Assembly (NCBI GenBank): GCA_037721215.1
Contig: JBBJNV010000002.1
Location: 121,765-185,764, forward strand
Origin: Gemmatimonadaceae bacterium
Lineage (GTDB): Bacteria > Gemmatimonadota > Gemmatimonadetes > Gemmatimonadales > Gemmatimonadaceae
DNA: 64,000 bases
Direction of reading: 5' to 3'
Shown: one piece after another, positions 1 to 8,790 of the stretch
Numbering within the stretch: position 1 is the first letter of the stretch
How the letters are laid out: each line of letters opens with the position of its first letter
Position numbers and translations under genes: made by a program
Notes under the pieces: model-generated
Seen by the model: the letters and a program-made list of their open reading frames with translations, nothing else
Told to the model about the DNA's origin: nothing
Databases searched by the model: none

Positions 1-31
1 AGTCAGCGTTAGACCAGACGGTCAGATAGCG

Positions 32-796
32 TTAGCTGCCAGATCTGACCGCTCGAATCACAACGGTATCGCGCGGGCTCGCCAGGAGAAGCACTGGGTT
101 ATCCTGTCCCGGCGCGAATGAGTATCCCGTCGGCAGCTTTGTGTGAATTCCCAGTTGGACACCGGTCCGTGTGCCGGTGCCGAAAGCGCGATCGTTGTTG
201 GTGACTCCGTTACTGACAAATCCGTCAGCCGATCTGAACTGGAAAACGGCGCCGTTCACGAAGCTACCATTCGACTCGCGTACCGAAATGGTGAGTGAAC
301 CAGTGGAATAATCTAACTCCCGCCCGCGTCGGTACCTCATGGTGTGTCCGCCAACACTGAACTCCAGAAGCGGCGCAGAATCGTCCTGCTCCACGGTGCT
401 GCTGTAATTGCCCTGCCGATAAGAGCTGTTTGACCGGAAGTTTACGCGGCTCTTGGTGGCGGACCAGTAACCGGCATCGGCAACGATTACCCGCGGCGCT
501 GCTGGGGGAACGAAGGTGTCGCAGGTACTCCCGTCAACGGCGTCCCAAAAATAGGTTTCGGGAAGTTGGCTTGACCGCAGGCTGAGGAAGAGTACGCCGT
601 AGCGGACAGCCCCTGGGCAAGTGAGGAAATTCGGGTCCAGGGCCGGCATTCGAACGCCGTCGAGCATCTCAAGCACGTATTCGCCGCTCAAGCTCCTCGC
701 AGTCGCCGTTGGCTCGCTGCATGCCGCCAAGCCCAGCAACAGAGCAGCAACCGTTTGAAAGCAGCGCCAGCGCGGACGACAATGAGTGTTTGGCAT
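32..796 (-). CDS. Secreted lipoprotein, beta-rich, paralogue of the gene at 35667-36188
   Basis: The product is a predicted lipoprotein of 254 residues. I chose the ATG at 796 because it gives a basic N-terminus, a hydrophobic stretch and a lipobox-like LLGLAAC followed by SEP; the open frame upstream has no signal character. The mature part starts with an SGEYVLEMLDG motif. It later has a GYWS...VNFRS segment that matches GEWS...VEFRS in the lipoprotein at 35667-36188. I infer that these two belong to one uncharacterised family. No catalytic motif is visible. The gene lies just downstream of the IS-split remnant at 975-1194, the same gene order as the intact cassette at 36-38 kb. Confidence 0.7.
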   Translation of the reverse strand: MPNTHCRPRWRCFQTVAALLLGLAACSEPTATARSLSGEYVLEMLDGVRMPALDPNFLTCPGAVRYGVLFLSLRSSQLPETYFWDAVDGSTCDTFVPPAAPRVIVADAGYWSATKSRVNFRSNSSYRQGNYSSTVEQDDSAPLLEFSVGGHTMRYRRGRELDYSTGSLTISVRESNGSFVNGAVFQFRSADGFVSNGVTNNDRAFGTGTRTGVQLGIHTKLPTGYSFAPGQDNPVLLLASPRDTVVIRAVRSGS

Positions 797-974
797 TGTG
801 GGTGCGTGGCAGTGGGTTATCAGGGTTGGATTAGCGCACGTGGACGCGGGCCAAGAGAAATTTAGGCTGCGTAAACCCGCCGACGCATCCGCGCACCAGA
901 TTTCCCGCGCCAGAGTCTCCAATAGCGCTGAGTGAGCCGTACCCTTCTGACGCCTTTCCAAAGTGCAACGACAA

Positions 975-1194
975 TTAATCAAAGCTCCAAAACCTTAGTA
1001 GCTCGCCATAGGCTGTCGTATTGGCAGAGCCGGCGCTGCTTCTTTCGTACCAACCCAGAAAATAATAGTTTCTGGGTCCCCAATATCTTTCGACGCCTGA
1101 CAACCCGTAACGGCTACCCACTTCGTCTATAATCCGCACATTAGACCTTCCGACATTCGCGTTCGGCAACACCTCCAAAATTGTCAACAGCGAT
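975..1194 (-). pseudogene. C-terminal piece of an IS-disrupted lipoprotein gene
   Basis: This open frame abuts the left end of the IS21-family element and ends at a TAA. Its translation, with short stretches such as ERYWGPRNYYFLGWYE and TTAYGELLRFWSF, aligns by eye with the last 60 or so residues of the 36185-37843 product (FYWESDRPFCGWSYY, AYYESLQAYGF). With the piece at 3304-3558 it makes up one interrupted gene. The part next to the element is poorly conserved, so some divergence or loss probably occurred at the junction. Confidence 0.65.
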
Positions 1195-1229
1195 TGAAAT
1201 TGCACACTTTCAGCGATCGAAATTGCTCA
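1195..1229. repeat. Left terminal inverted repeat of the IS21-family element
   Basis: Two AATTGC-type repeats, TGAAATTGCACA then GAAATTGCTCA, are spaced about 23 bases apart. The 35-base end is the inverse complement of the right end, with differences only in the spacer. Confidence 0.85.
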
Positions 1230-1247
1230 CTTTTGGGTGACGGACCG

Positions 1248-2096
1248 TTACGGCGTCGGCACCTCCTGGCGGGTTCGACGCCGTGTGCGTTGGGGGAGTT
1301 CTGCCAAGTCCTTCTGGAGCGCCGCCGAAATATCTGAGTGATGCCGCATCCGGTAGCTGTTGCCCCTGATATTGACGATGTGGCAGTGGTGTACGAGCCG
1401 GTCTATGAGGGCGCTCGCCATTACCTCGTCACCGAAGATTTCGCCCCATTCTTCGAAGCCTTTGTTCGACGTCAGCACTGTTGATGCATGCTCGTAGCGG
1501 CGGCTCATCAGCTGGAAGAAGAGCATGGCTCCGGTGCGGCTGATCGGCAGGTAGCCGATCTCGTCCACGACCAGCAAGCTCGGGAAGACGAGCGTCCGAA
1601 GCCGGTGGCCCAAGTGACCCGACTGCTGAGCCTCTTCGAGTGAAGTGATGAGATCGGCAAGGGTGCCGTAGTACACTCGCCGCCCGCTCTGCGCCGTGGC
1701 GATCGCGAGCGAGATCGCCAGGTGGCTCTTGCCCACACCGGGTGGGCCGAGGAGTATCACGTTCTCTTTTCGCTCGACGAATCCAAGTGTGTGCAGGCTC
1801 TCGACCTGTTCCCGTTTTAGAGACGGCTGGAAGCTGAAGTCGAAATCGGAGAGCATCTTGACCGCGGGAAGACGGGATGAGCGCATAGCGGCCACGAGCC
1901 GGCGGTTGTTCCTGAGCGAGATCTGGGCGCCCAATAGCTGCTCCATTGCCTGCGGAGCCTGGAGCTTGCCGCTGTCCACCTCGCTGAGCAGGGTGTCGAG
2001 TGCTTCAAGCGCGCCCGGCATCTTGAGATCGGCGAGCTGCGCGCGGAGCCGGTCACGAAGCGACGGGGCTGTTGGTTTGATTGACGCTTGGCTCAT
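1248..2096 (-). CDS. istB: IS21-family transposition helper ATPase IstB
   Basis: This is an AAA+ (DnaC-like) ATPase of 282 residues that assists the IstA transposase in target selection and strand transfer. The Walker A motif GPPGVGKSH is near residue 117, and Walker B is the LLVVDEIGYLP stretch. Length and N-terminal helical region fit the family. The start overlaps the istA stop by 4 bases, so the two are translationally coupled. It looks intact, so the element may be mobile. Confidence 0.95.
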   Translation of the reverse strand: MSQASIKPTAPSLRDRLRAQLADLKMPGALEALDTLLSEVDSGKLQAPQAMEQLLGAQISLRNNRRLVAAMRSSRLPAVKMLSDFDFSFQPSLKREQVESLHTLGFVERKENVILLGPPGVGKSHLAISLAIATAQSGRRVYYGTLADLITSLEEAQQSGHLGHRLRTLVFPSLLVVDEIGYLPISRTGAMLFFQLMSRRYEHASTVLTSNKGFEEWGEIFGDEVMASALIDRLVHHCHIVNIRGNSYRMRHHSDISAALQKDLAELPQRTRRRTRQEVPTP

Positions 2097-3172
2097 GAGC
2101 GGACTACCTCACTGATCCCATGGTTGATCCCTTCGCTCAGGCGAGCGTACGCGGCCAGTGGACGGCGCTCCACCGAGATATTGGCGATGATATTTGCAAT
2201 CACCGGCTTCGGCTCTTGCCGGGCAGTGAGCCGCTCCGGCAGGAGGACGAGTGATTGGTATGGACGCGAGGCGAGTGCAAGAAGTGTTGCTCGCTCATCG
2301 CGCTCGAATCGCTCCCTCGGCACCTCGTGCGTGGTACCGTGCTCACGCGCATTGGCTGTGCGTACAAGCCATGTCAGAGCATCCGCATTGAGATCGGCGT
2401 CGCCAATAAATTCCCGGCCATAAGCGAAATTGTGGCGGACGTAGTGGATCGGCCGCTCGACTTTACCCTTTGTCTTCGCTCGGTACGGCCGGCATGCCCT
2501 GATTCGAAATCCCCAGTGATTCGCAAAACGCAGGAACTCCGGATTCTCGAAGAGCTTTCCTCCTCCGGCTCGCTTGTCGTCGATGATCACTGCCTTCATC
2601 TGATCGAATAGCAGCTCAGCGGGCACTCCGCCGAAATAGGCGAAAGCCTCCTCGAGGCCGCGCATCACCACCTGCATGGTCTGCCTGGGATAGAACTGAA
2701 GCCAGAGAAGACGCGAGTAGCCGAGGACTACGAGAAGGGCGTATCGCTTTCCCCAGGGGAATCTGAATTCAGCGAAATCCACCTGGCCCTGCACCCCCGC
2801 GGGCGTCTCGAAGCGGGCGACCTCCTCAATCGGCGGTCTCGGTCTTAACTCTCGCACAAAGCGTCGCAGCTGACTCTGGCCACCGGGATAGCCTGCCGCC
2901 CGGCATTCCTCGAAGAGCCGGACCGCAGAAAGCTCGGGATAGCTCTCGAGCCGGGCGCGAATTATCTCCTTGTACGGCTCAAGCTTTGGTGGGCCCTGAA
3001 ACCGCTGCCGGGCCGATGGTGCACCATTACTGAGATCAAGCTCGAGCTGGCCGGTTTTTATCCAGTGATGCACAACCCGCCGGCTCACTCCCAGCCGCTC
3101 GGCGATGGCTGTCTTCTTGAGTCCTTCTTCCAGCAGGTGTTTGAGTAACACAAGCATCTCCCATCCGTACAC
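2093..3172 (-). CDS. istA: IS21-family transposase IstA
   Basis: The product is a DDE transposase of 359 residues. An N-terminal helix-turn-helix (TAIAERLGVSRRVVHHW, about residues 21-37) should bind the terminal repeats. An rve-type integrase core follows, with VDFAEF (first Asp), a LLFDQMKAVI segment (second Asp) and a downstream KGKVERPI stretch carrying the Glu. It is shorter than many IstA proteins (often 400-500 residues) but the core is complete. It is the first gene of the element and overlaps istB. Confidence 0.93.
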   Translation of the reverse strand: MYGWEMLVLLKHLLEEGLKKTAIAERLGVSRRVVHHWIKTGQLELDLSNGAPSARQRFQGPPKLEPYKEIIRARLESYPELSAVRLFEECRAAGYPGGQSQLRRFVRELRPRPPIEEVARFETPAGVQGQVDFAEFRFPWGKRYALLVVLGYSRLLWLQFYPRQTMQVVMRGLEEAFAYFGGVPAELLFDQMKAVIIDDKRAGGGKLFENPEFLRFANHWGFRIRACRPYRAKTKGKVERPIHYVRHNFAYGREFIGDADLNADALTWLVRTANAREHGTTHEVPRERFERDERATLLALASRPYQSLVLLPERLTARQEPKPVIANIIANISVERRPLAAYARLSEGINHGISEVVRS

Positions 3173-3268
3173 AGGCGCCTCCGCTAAACCGGGAGACGCA
3201 ACGTGGCTGATTGACCGGACGGAGGTGAGAAGAACCTTTCCAACCCCCGCCAGCTGAACAAGAGAAAA

Positions 3269-3303
3269 TGAGCAATTTCAATCGCCCCTTCTGTGCAATT
3301 TCA
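3269..3303. repeat. Right terminal inverted repeat of the IS21-family element
   Basis: It carries TGAGCAATTTCA and, 23 bases outward, TGTGCAATTTCA, the complement of the left end. The istA promoter presumably lies just inside this end. Confidence 0.85.
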
Positions 3304-3558
3304 TCTCACCGATGACACCAAAATTGGCCGATTGGGCTCTGGTCGGTCGCATGTGTCAAAATAAGAGCCGCCGGCGTCGCACGCTGACTTTGACCGATAA
3401 TTGGCGTGCTTCCCGGCAGCAACCCAAACGACGGGCCTCGTCCGCAAACCGGCAGGCCCATACTGCAAATCCTCCCAGCTATAGGTGTCCTGAGGCCCGC
3501 CCGCGTCAACATTGTATACTGTCACCCCGGCGTTGGGTACAGGGTTCGCACTAGGCAT
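3304..3558 (-). pseudogene. Upstream piece of an IS-disrupted lipoprotein gene
   Basis: The translation contains VWVAAGKHANYRSKSACD and a CDRP motif. These match IWAAQNKHSNYRTENDCD and NCDRPSG in the C-terminal half of the 36185-37843 product, so this is a paralogue. The N-terminal two thirds (signal sequence and most of the body) are absent: upstream of about 3558 I find no continuation. The gene was therefore already truncated, or was truncated by a second event, besides being cut by the IS at 3303. Confidence 0.65.
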
Positions 3559-3606
3559 AGCCTTCGCCGTTCGGCCGCATTGGCTCCTGCGAGGGAAACG
3601 GCGGGT

Positions 3607-3830
3607 CTAACGGTCTGGTGAGTCTCCAGGCAGTCCGTCGGCCCTCTTCAGGGCGGGCTGGCGGATGGTGAACGTAGTGAAGTTGCTCGAATATCGCATC
3701 TCAAAGCAGTACTGCTTCGCCCCAACCTCGCCACTCCCGCCCATCTCTGGCATATTGACTGATAGCGGAACACCGCCCGCATCACGTCAACCTCGTACTT
3801 CGATGGCGCAAGCCGAACGAACACAATCAC
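3607..3830 (-). pseudogene. Short frameshifted gene downstream of a VOC gene, function unknown
   Basis: A GTG at 3830 follows the VOC stop codon directly and opens a plausible peptide (VIVFVRLAPSKYEVDV). After about 20 codons a second frame takes over with MPEMGGSGEVGAKQYCFEM and continues to a TAG at 3607. Both parts look protein-like and neither stands alone, so I read this as one small gene with a frameshift near 3775-3790. I do not recognise a family. Confidence 0.35.
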
Positions 3831-3831
3831 C

Positions 3832-4239
3832 TTAAGCGCCGCTCACTGACTCGAAGAACGTGAGCAGATTCCCGTCTGGGTCCAGAACGCCGAAGTCGCG
3901 CGTACCCCACGGCATGTTCTCGATGTGCCCCTTCGGATGCAGGATGCCGAACGACTGGATGCCGCTGTAGAGTTCATCCACACCCTCGACCGCGATTCGA
4001 CAACTGTGGGTGCCGGCGATGAACGACTCGGCCCCGGACACCACCGGCTGCGTTCCGTCGCGGCCGCGCCAGCTCTCGTCATTCGCGAGCCAGAGGTGAA
4101 GTTCGACCCTGTCGCGGAGAAGCTTCGTGAAACCGTCATCCTGAAATACGACAGTGAAGCCAAGTTTGTCGCGGTAGAACGCAGCGCTCCGTTCCATGTC
4201 GCTGGCCGGCAGTGCCGGGATGGCGTGTATCATCTTCAT
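3832..4239 (-). CDS. VOC-family protein (bleomycin-resistance/glyoxalase fold)
   Basis: A single-module vicinal-oxygen-chelate protein of 135 residues, of the type that acts as a metal-dependent dioxygenase, glyoxalase or drug-binding protein. The N-terminal PALPASDMERSAAFYRDKLGF and the C-terminal DFGVLDPDGNLLTFFE are the signature beta-strands. ATG 4239 is chosen over an in-frame TTG because GGAGG lies 8 bases upstream. The WGTRDF segment resembles bleomycin-binding proteins, but the substrate cannot be told from sequence. Confidence 0.88.
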   Translation of the reverse strand: MKMIHAIPALPASDMERSAAFYRDKLGFTVVFQDDGFTKLLRDRVELHLWLANDESWRGRDGTQPVVSGAESFIAGTHSCRIAVEGVDELYSGIQSFGILHPKGHIENMPWGTRDFGVLDPDGNLLTFFESVSGA

Positions 4240-4305
4240 CAATAATTCCTCCGTTGTTTCCCCGACCGCCGTGGGACCCGGCCCAAAGCTGCAACAGTCA
4301 CCTTG

Positions 4306-5151
4306 TCAGCTCGACTTTCGCTCGCCGAGGATGGTCAACGCAATGCCGCCCAGTATTGCGGTGGCCGCTATGAACAGTCGTGCAGAAAGTTGCTCCCCAA
4401 GGAAAATAATTCCGCCTGCCGCCGCGAGAACCGGGACACTGAGCTGCACCGTAGCCGCACTGCTCGCACTCAGTCCCTGCAGGGCTGTGTACCAGATGAC
4501 ATACCCCAACCCCGAGGCCAGCACACCGGACAAGACCGCGTAAAGCATGCCGGTGCCATTGAGCGAAACAGAAGGAAGCGTGGCCGCGCTCAGCACCGCA
4601 ACGAACGGCACGGCCCGCAGAAAGTTTCCGGCAGTAGCACGAGTAGCGTCGCCGGAACTTCTGCCGCGTAGGGAGTAAACGCCCCAGGCGACACCAGCGC
4701 CGAGCATCAATGCGGAACCCTGCAGAGGAGGGGCCGAAATCCCGCGCAACAGGAGGCCCAGTAGACCGCCGAACGCCAACAGGAAGCCAATCGCCTGCGG
4801 CCCCCGGATTCGCTCTCCATTCCAGAAACCGTAGCCGATCATCGTTACCTGTACCGCACCAAAAAGCAGCAAGGCGCCGGTGCCGGCCGTCAAACTGACA
4901 TATGCGAACGAGAAGGCGGCTGCATACACAAAGAGGGCAAACGCAGAGAGCCAGCTGCCCGAAGCGCCGTGCGCGCCACCGCGTACCTGCGTGATGAACC
5001 AGAGACACACAGCGCCGGAAATGATTCTGATCGAAGTAAAGCTGGCTGGATCAATGCCGGTGCCTTTCAACGCCAGTCGGCAGAGAAGGGAATTGCCCGC
5101 GAACGCAATCATCGCCACCAGAGTGAGAACGCGCACCCGCGCAGGCGACAT
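4306..5151 (-). CDS. EamA/DMT-superfamily transporter
   Basis: The product has 281 residues and about ten hydrophobic segments arranged as two EamA repeats, as expected for an inner-membrane metabolite or drug exporter. The second repeat ends with the typical VPVLAAAGGIIFLGEQLS stretch. The ATG at 5151 is the first start giving a membrane protein; the open frame runs further upstream over the GNAT gene without membrane character. The substrate is unknown. It follows the GNAT gene closely and may share its transcript. Confidence 0.9.
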   Translation of the reverse strand: MSPARVRVLTLVAMIAFAGNSLLCRLALKGTGIDPASFTSIRIISGAVCLWFITQVRGGAHGASGSWLSAFALFVYAAAFSFAYVSLTAGTGALLLFGAVQVTMIGYGFWNGERIRGPQAIGFLLAFGGLLGLLLRGISAPPLQGSALMLGAGVAWGVYSLRGRSSGDATRATAGNFLRAVPFVAVLSAATLPSVSLNGTGMLYAVLSGVLASGLGYVIWYTALQGLSASSAATVQLSVPVLAAAGGIIFLGEQLSARLFIAATAILGGIALTILGERKSS

Positions 5152-5203
5152 CGAGTGGTTCACATTGAGCAGGGTAACGGAGTTCCGGGTTGGCGCCGGG
5201 TGA

Positions 5204-5683
5204 CTACGCCCAAGCCACATCGAGCGAATCCAGCCGGCACCGCATCTCGACAAGATCGATTCCCCGCGCATGGCCGTCGCGCTCGGAGCGTGTCGTGCGG
5301 AATCCCGCGCGAGCGTAAAAGCCCTCGGTATGTTGACTCGTCCTGATGACCACATCCTGAAGAAGCGGCAGCTCGCGCAGAGCGACAACACGCACTGCGA
5401 GCAGTTGTTGCCCGAGCCCACGCCGCTGCCAGCCACGATCCACGATTCCCCAGGCCAGACCGGCGGTTGACGACGAATCGGGCTCGATGAAATAACCACC
5501 GCACGCTCGGAGAGTCCCGTCCTGCACATGTCCAACGAGATACGGGCACGACGGCAGCGCGAGGAACGATTCATAATCCGCGCGCTCGCTAGCCGCGAAG
5601 AAAGCCGGCACGTTGCTGTCGAAGAGTGCAAGACAGCCAGCGGCGTCTGCCGGGTTATATGGACGAAATGACAGTTTCGTCAC
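5204..5683 (-). CDS. GNAT-family N-acetyltransferase
   Basis: An acetyl-CoA-dependent acetyltransferase of 159 residues. The acetyl-CoA pyrophosphate loop is seen as RGWQRRGLGQQLL (Q/R-x-x-G-x-G/A type), and GFYARAGF is the usual C-terminal beta-strand segment. I chose GTG 5683, which lies 4 bases after the stop of the cyclophilin gene and starts the fold with TKLSFRPY; the upstream extension is a shadow of that gene. The acceptor substrate is unknown. Confidence 0.85.
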   Translation of the reverse strand: MTKLSFRPYNPADAAGCLALFDSNVPAFFAASERADYESFLALPSCPYLVGHVQDGTLRACGGYFIEPDSSSTAGLAWGIVDRGWQRRGLGQQLLAVRVVALRELPLLQDVVIRTSQHTEGFYARAGFRTTRSERDGHARGIDLVEMRCRLDSLDVAWA

Positions 5684-5687
5684 ACGG

Positions 5688-7136
5688 TCATCGGGCGATG
5701 GTTGCGATGACGTCGCCCTCGAGGATACCGTCGACGACATCCATTCCCTCCACAACTTCGGCAAAGACTGTGTAATCCCGTCCCAGCCTCAGATTATCTC
5801 TCAGGTTCACGAACCACTGCGCGTCTCCCGTGTCGTGACCACGAGTGCTCATGCCGACGGTGCCTCTTACATGCGGAACCGTGCCGAGCTCATCTCTGAA
5901 GTATCGATCGCTTCCTGCGTACTCATTCGCACCGGGACTGCCGCCCTGAATCACGAAATCGTGCTCCACGCGATGCCAGGTGAGGCCGTTGTAATAACCT
6001 GCCCGCGCAAGTTGTAGAATCCGTGCCGCCATCATCGGTGCCACGTCGCCGCGCAGTCGCACGGTGAAACTGCCACCGCCACTGGTGGGAGCCATGGTGA
6101 CCCGCAGGCGGACGTCAGCGCCAAGCGCCAGCGCAACGGCTTCCGGCGGGAGCACTCCCCTCCCTGTTGGAGGGCGGTCGTCGCTCGCCGGACGGCCCGC
6201 CACTGCGAGGAGAGCAATGCGCACATCCCTCTCCGAGGCGTTAGCGCGCTTCACCCACCTGTGGAACGCAGCGTTGGCGGCTACCCTCGCCCCCGCATGG
6301 GTTGAACCGGCCAGAGCGAGTGCTCCTGCTCGCACGACCTGCGCTGAGTTTGCGCTCAAGGCAGCGATAAAAATGTCGGTGTCTGTCTCTTTTGTCAGCT
6401 TGGCAAGTCCATCTATCGCCGCTTCGCGCACGTTGGGGTCAGTGTCCCGCGCCAGCATGCGAAGAGTTACGAGATCGCCCAATATCGCGGCGGCTCGCGC
6501 CGAGTAGAGTCGCAGTTGCCACTGACGGTGCCGGGAAAATTGTTGAACCTGTGTTGCTGCCTCACTCGGCCGCAGTTTGCTGATTGCCACCATCGCGTGT
6601 GCAGCCGCGTGCCACGAGACGGAGTTCCGGCTGCGGCGCGACACGTCAGGCGGCATCGAGTCGATCCACCCGCGGAGACTGGCGATCAGCAAATCGTCAG
6701 CACGGCACGCGGCAGTCACCAGGTCGGCCGCGCGTAACCTTACTGGCCAGGCGTTGTCTTCCAAAGCCGCGCGAATCCTCGCGCAGGTGTCCCCTGGCAA
6801 GGTGAGCGCGCGGTAGCGTACGCGCCATTCGGCATCCGGCCAGGCAGGCGGCGGCGGAAGCGCAACGAAGGTGTTCCGCGCGGCGAACACCGAGTCACGG
6901 GTTCGTCCGGCAGCCCGGCGCGCGAAAATGCGAACGCGAGGATCGGAGTGACGCCTGCCGAGTGCCAGCGCGCGGTCTGTGGGATCGCGACGATCTTCGG
7001 CCAGCAGAATACGGCCGATTAACGCCGAGTCGGACGGCGAGAGGAGCCCGCGTTGCGCCTCGAGGGGTGATGCTGAAACGATTGGCAGCAGCAGCAGCGC
7101 CGGCACCGGTACGCGCCAGAAGAACTGCCGCGGCAT
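5688..7136 (-). CDS. Secreted HEAT-repeat protein with C-terminal cyclophilin domain
   Basis: The 482-residue product begins with a signal peptide (ALLLLPIVSASPLEAQ). It continues with HEAT-like alpha repeats (DPRVRIFARRAAG, DPNVREAAIDGLAKL) and ends with a cyclophilin-type peptidyl-prolyl isomerase domain. This domain has GLTWHRVEHDFVIQGG, GTVGMST and QWFVNL, and retains the R/F/Q pattern of the active site. I infer a periplasmic folding factor that uses the HEAT part for substrate or partner binding. Neither candidate start (7136, or 7196 upstream) has a good Shine-Dalgarno; 7136 gives the cleaner signal peptide. The gene is divergent from 7404. Confidence 0.85.
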   Translation of the reverse strand: MPRQFFWRVPVPALLLLPIVSASPLEAQRGLLSPSDSALIGRILLAEDRRDPTDRALALGRRHSDPRVRIFARRAAGRTRDSVFAARNTFVALPPPPAWPDAEWRVRYRALTLPGDTCARIRAALEDNAWPVRLRAADLVTAACRADDLLIASLRGWIDSMPPDVSRRSRNSVSWHAAAHAMVAISKLRPSEAATQVQQFSRHRQWQLRLYSARAAAILGDLVTLRMLARDTDPNVREAAIDGLAKLTKETDTDIFIAALSANSAQVVRAGALALAGSTHAGARVAANAAFHRWVKRANASERDVRIALLAVAGRPASDDRPPTGRGVLPPEAVALALGADVRLRVTMAPTSGGGSFTVRLRGDVAPMMAARILQLARAGYYNGLTWHRVEHDFVIQGGSPGANEYAGSDRYFRDELGTVPHVRGTVGMSTRGHDTGDAQWFVNLRDNLRLGRDYTVFAEVVEGMDVVDGILEGDVIATIAR

Positions 7137-7403
7137 GCAGAGTCTTATCGTACGCCGCAGTGAAGCAATCGTCAGGCGGCGGCGGCGCCGGACCATGAAA
7201 ACGCACAAACGAGTGCCGTCAGTCTGTAGTAACGTGTCCGCATCGTTCGCTCCAGGTGCAGGAACTACGGCGTTGCTGCCTGTGCAGGTCAGCTAAAAGC
7301 AGTCGAAGGAATGATACGCAATGGCGCCAGCAAGGAACACAGTGTTACTTGAATGGTCCATTGTCTTTAACAGGCCGGACCGATCAAGTAGGAGAGAGCC
7401 AGC

Positions 7404-8747
7404 GTGATCAGAAAATTCCGTTCGGTGGTTCTCCTTGTCGCCGGGATTGGGGTAAGCGGCTGCGGCGGAGGTGCTGCGGATACCGGGGTCGGGCCGGAGA
7501 TGCCGACGTCGACGTTCGGCCTCATCCAGACCCGCATCTTTGCGGACAATTGCACGAACTGCCACGCAAGCGGCAACTCGTTCGCGAAGGAGTCAGGACT
7601 CTCACTCGACCGCGCAACCGCCTATCGCAATCTGGTGAACGCGCAGGCGCAAGATCCTGGTGCGCGCAGCGATGGCCTCTTACGGGTGGTTCCCGGTGAT
7701 GCACAGAAAAGCCTGCTCTATCAAAAGCTCATTCTGTGGGATCCCAACCACACGCGGCATTACGGCGCACCAATGCCGCTCGGCGGCCAGTCCCTGACCA
7801 TCGGACAGATCGAGTACGTCAGGAAGTGGATAAACGCGGGTGCACCGGAAACCGGTGAGGTGGTTGATGCCAGCCTGCTGAACGACCTGACGCGGCCATC
7901 GTACTCGCCATTCACGCCGCTCCCGTTGCCGGCGAGGGGATACCAGCTGAAGGTCGGACCGTTCGACGTCGCACCGCGTTTCGAGCGTGAGCTGTTCGTC
8001 CGCCGGGACCTCGGCAACGCGGAGCCGATCTACATCACGCGAATTGAAACGCGGATGAAGACCAACAGTCATCACCTGCAGCTGTACACGTTTACCCCGA
8101 ACATTCCGGCGGCGGTCATGCCACCCGTGGATGTGATCAGAGACATCCGGAGGCCCGACGGAAGCCTCGACTTCCTGAAGATGCTGCCGATGGGATATCA
8201 CGTGTTCTTCGGTGGCTCGATGACTCCGACCGGAGGTTTTCAATTCCCGGCCGGCGTTGCACTCGAGCTGCCAGCCAACGCAGTGATCGATCTTAATTCG
8301 CATTACGTGAACACCACCAATACTCCTGCCACAGGCGAAGTCTACGCGAACCTGCACACGGTGGACCGGTCGGCGGTGGCCAAAGTCGCGCGCACGCTGT
8401 TCCTGAACAACGAGTCCATCACACTGCCCCCTGGCCAGCGCACGATCGTCACGAAGACATTCAGGATGAGCACGACGACGACCATCATCATGCTCAGCTC
8501 GCACATGCACAAGCATGGTGAAAAGTTCGTGATACGAATTGCAGGAGGGCCGCGCAACGGAGAGATCGTCTACGAAAATACCGACTGGGCCGATCCCAAC
8601 ATCGGGATATTTGCTCAGCCACTCATACTTCAGGCTGGAGAGGGGCTCACTTCCGAAGTCACCTACAACAACACGACGACCTCGACCATCAAGTTCGGTC
8701 TGACGAGCGAAGACGAGATGGACATCATCTTCGGGTACTACTACTGA
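7404..8747 (+). CDS. Lipoprotein with c-type haem motif and copper-monooxygenase-like domain
   Basis: The GTG start has GGAGAG just upstream. Residues 1-20 form a lipoprotein signal (GIGVSGC). A haem-binding CTNCH is at residues 50-54 in a planctomycete-type cytochrome region. The C-terminal part carries the ligand set of peptidylglycine/dopamine-type copper monooxygenases: His223-His224 (SHHLQL), His300 (NSHYVN), His367 and His369 (SHMHKHG), and Met439 (EDEMD). Spacing of the later ligands is close to that of the animal enzymes. I infer an exported redox enzyme with two copper sites and a built-in haem. Substrate unknown. Confidence 0.8.
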   Translation: MIRKFRSVVLLVAGIGVSGCGGGAADTGVGPEMPTSTFGLIQTRIFADNCTNCHASGNSFAKESGLSLDRATAYRNLVNAQAQDPGARSDGLLRVVPGDAQKSLLYQKLILWDPNHTRHYGAPMPLGGQSLTIGQIEYVRKWINAGAPETGEVVDASLLNDLTRPSYSPFTPLPLPARGYQLKVGPFDVAPRFERELFVRRDLGNAEPIYITRIETRMKTNSHHLQLYTFTPNIPAAVMPPVDVIRDIRRPDGSLDFLKMLPMGYHVFFGGSMTPTGGFQFPAGVALELPANAVIDLNSHYVNTTNTPATGEVYANLHTVDRSAVAKVARTLFLNNESITLPPGQRTIVTKTFRMSTTTTIIMLSSHMHKHGEKFVIRIAGGPRNGEIVYENTDWADPNIGIFAQPLILQAGEGLTSEVTYNNTTTSTIKFGLTSEDEMDIIFGYYY

Positions 8748-8766
8748 GTCGACGTTAGGAATCCAG

Positions 8767-8790
8767 CCGCGCGGGCTCCCAACCGCGCGG
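8767..8790 (+). terminator. Hairpin downstream of the cytochrome/monooxygenase gene
   Basis: CCGCGCGG, an 8-base loop, then CCGCGCGG again form a perfect 8-bp stem 20 bases past the stop. There is no T-run after it, so it may be a weak terminator or a transcript-end hairpin only. Confidence 0.4.

Larger units (their letters stand above)
1195..3303. mobile_element. Complete IS21-family insertion sequence
   Basis: The element of about 2.1 kb carries istA and istB in the usual order with a 4-base overlap, and is bounded by matching inverted ends. The outermost 12 bases at each end are TGAAATTGCACA and its complement, followed inward by a second copy of the motif (GAAATTGCTCA). Multiple terminal repeats of this kind are a family hallmark. 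It is inserted in a decayed lipoprotein gene. I do not see a clean target-site duplication: the left flank ends CAGCGAT and the right flank begins TCTCACCGAT. Confidence 0.9.
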
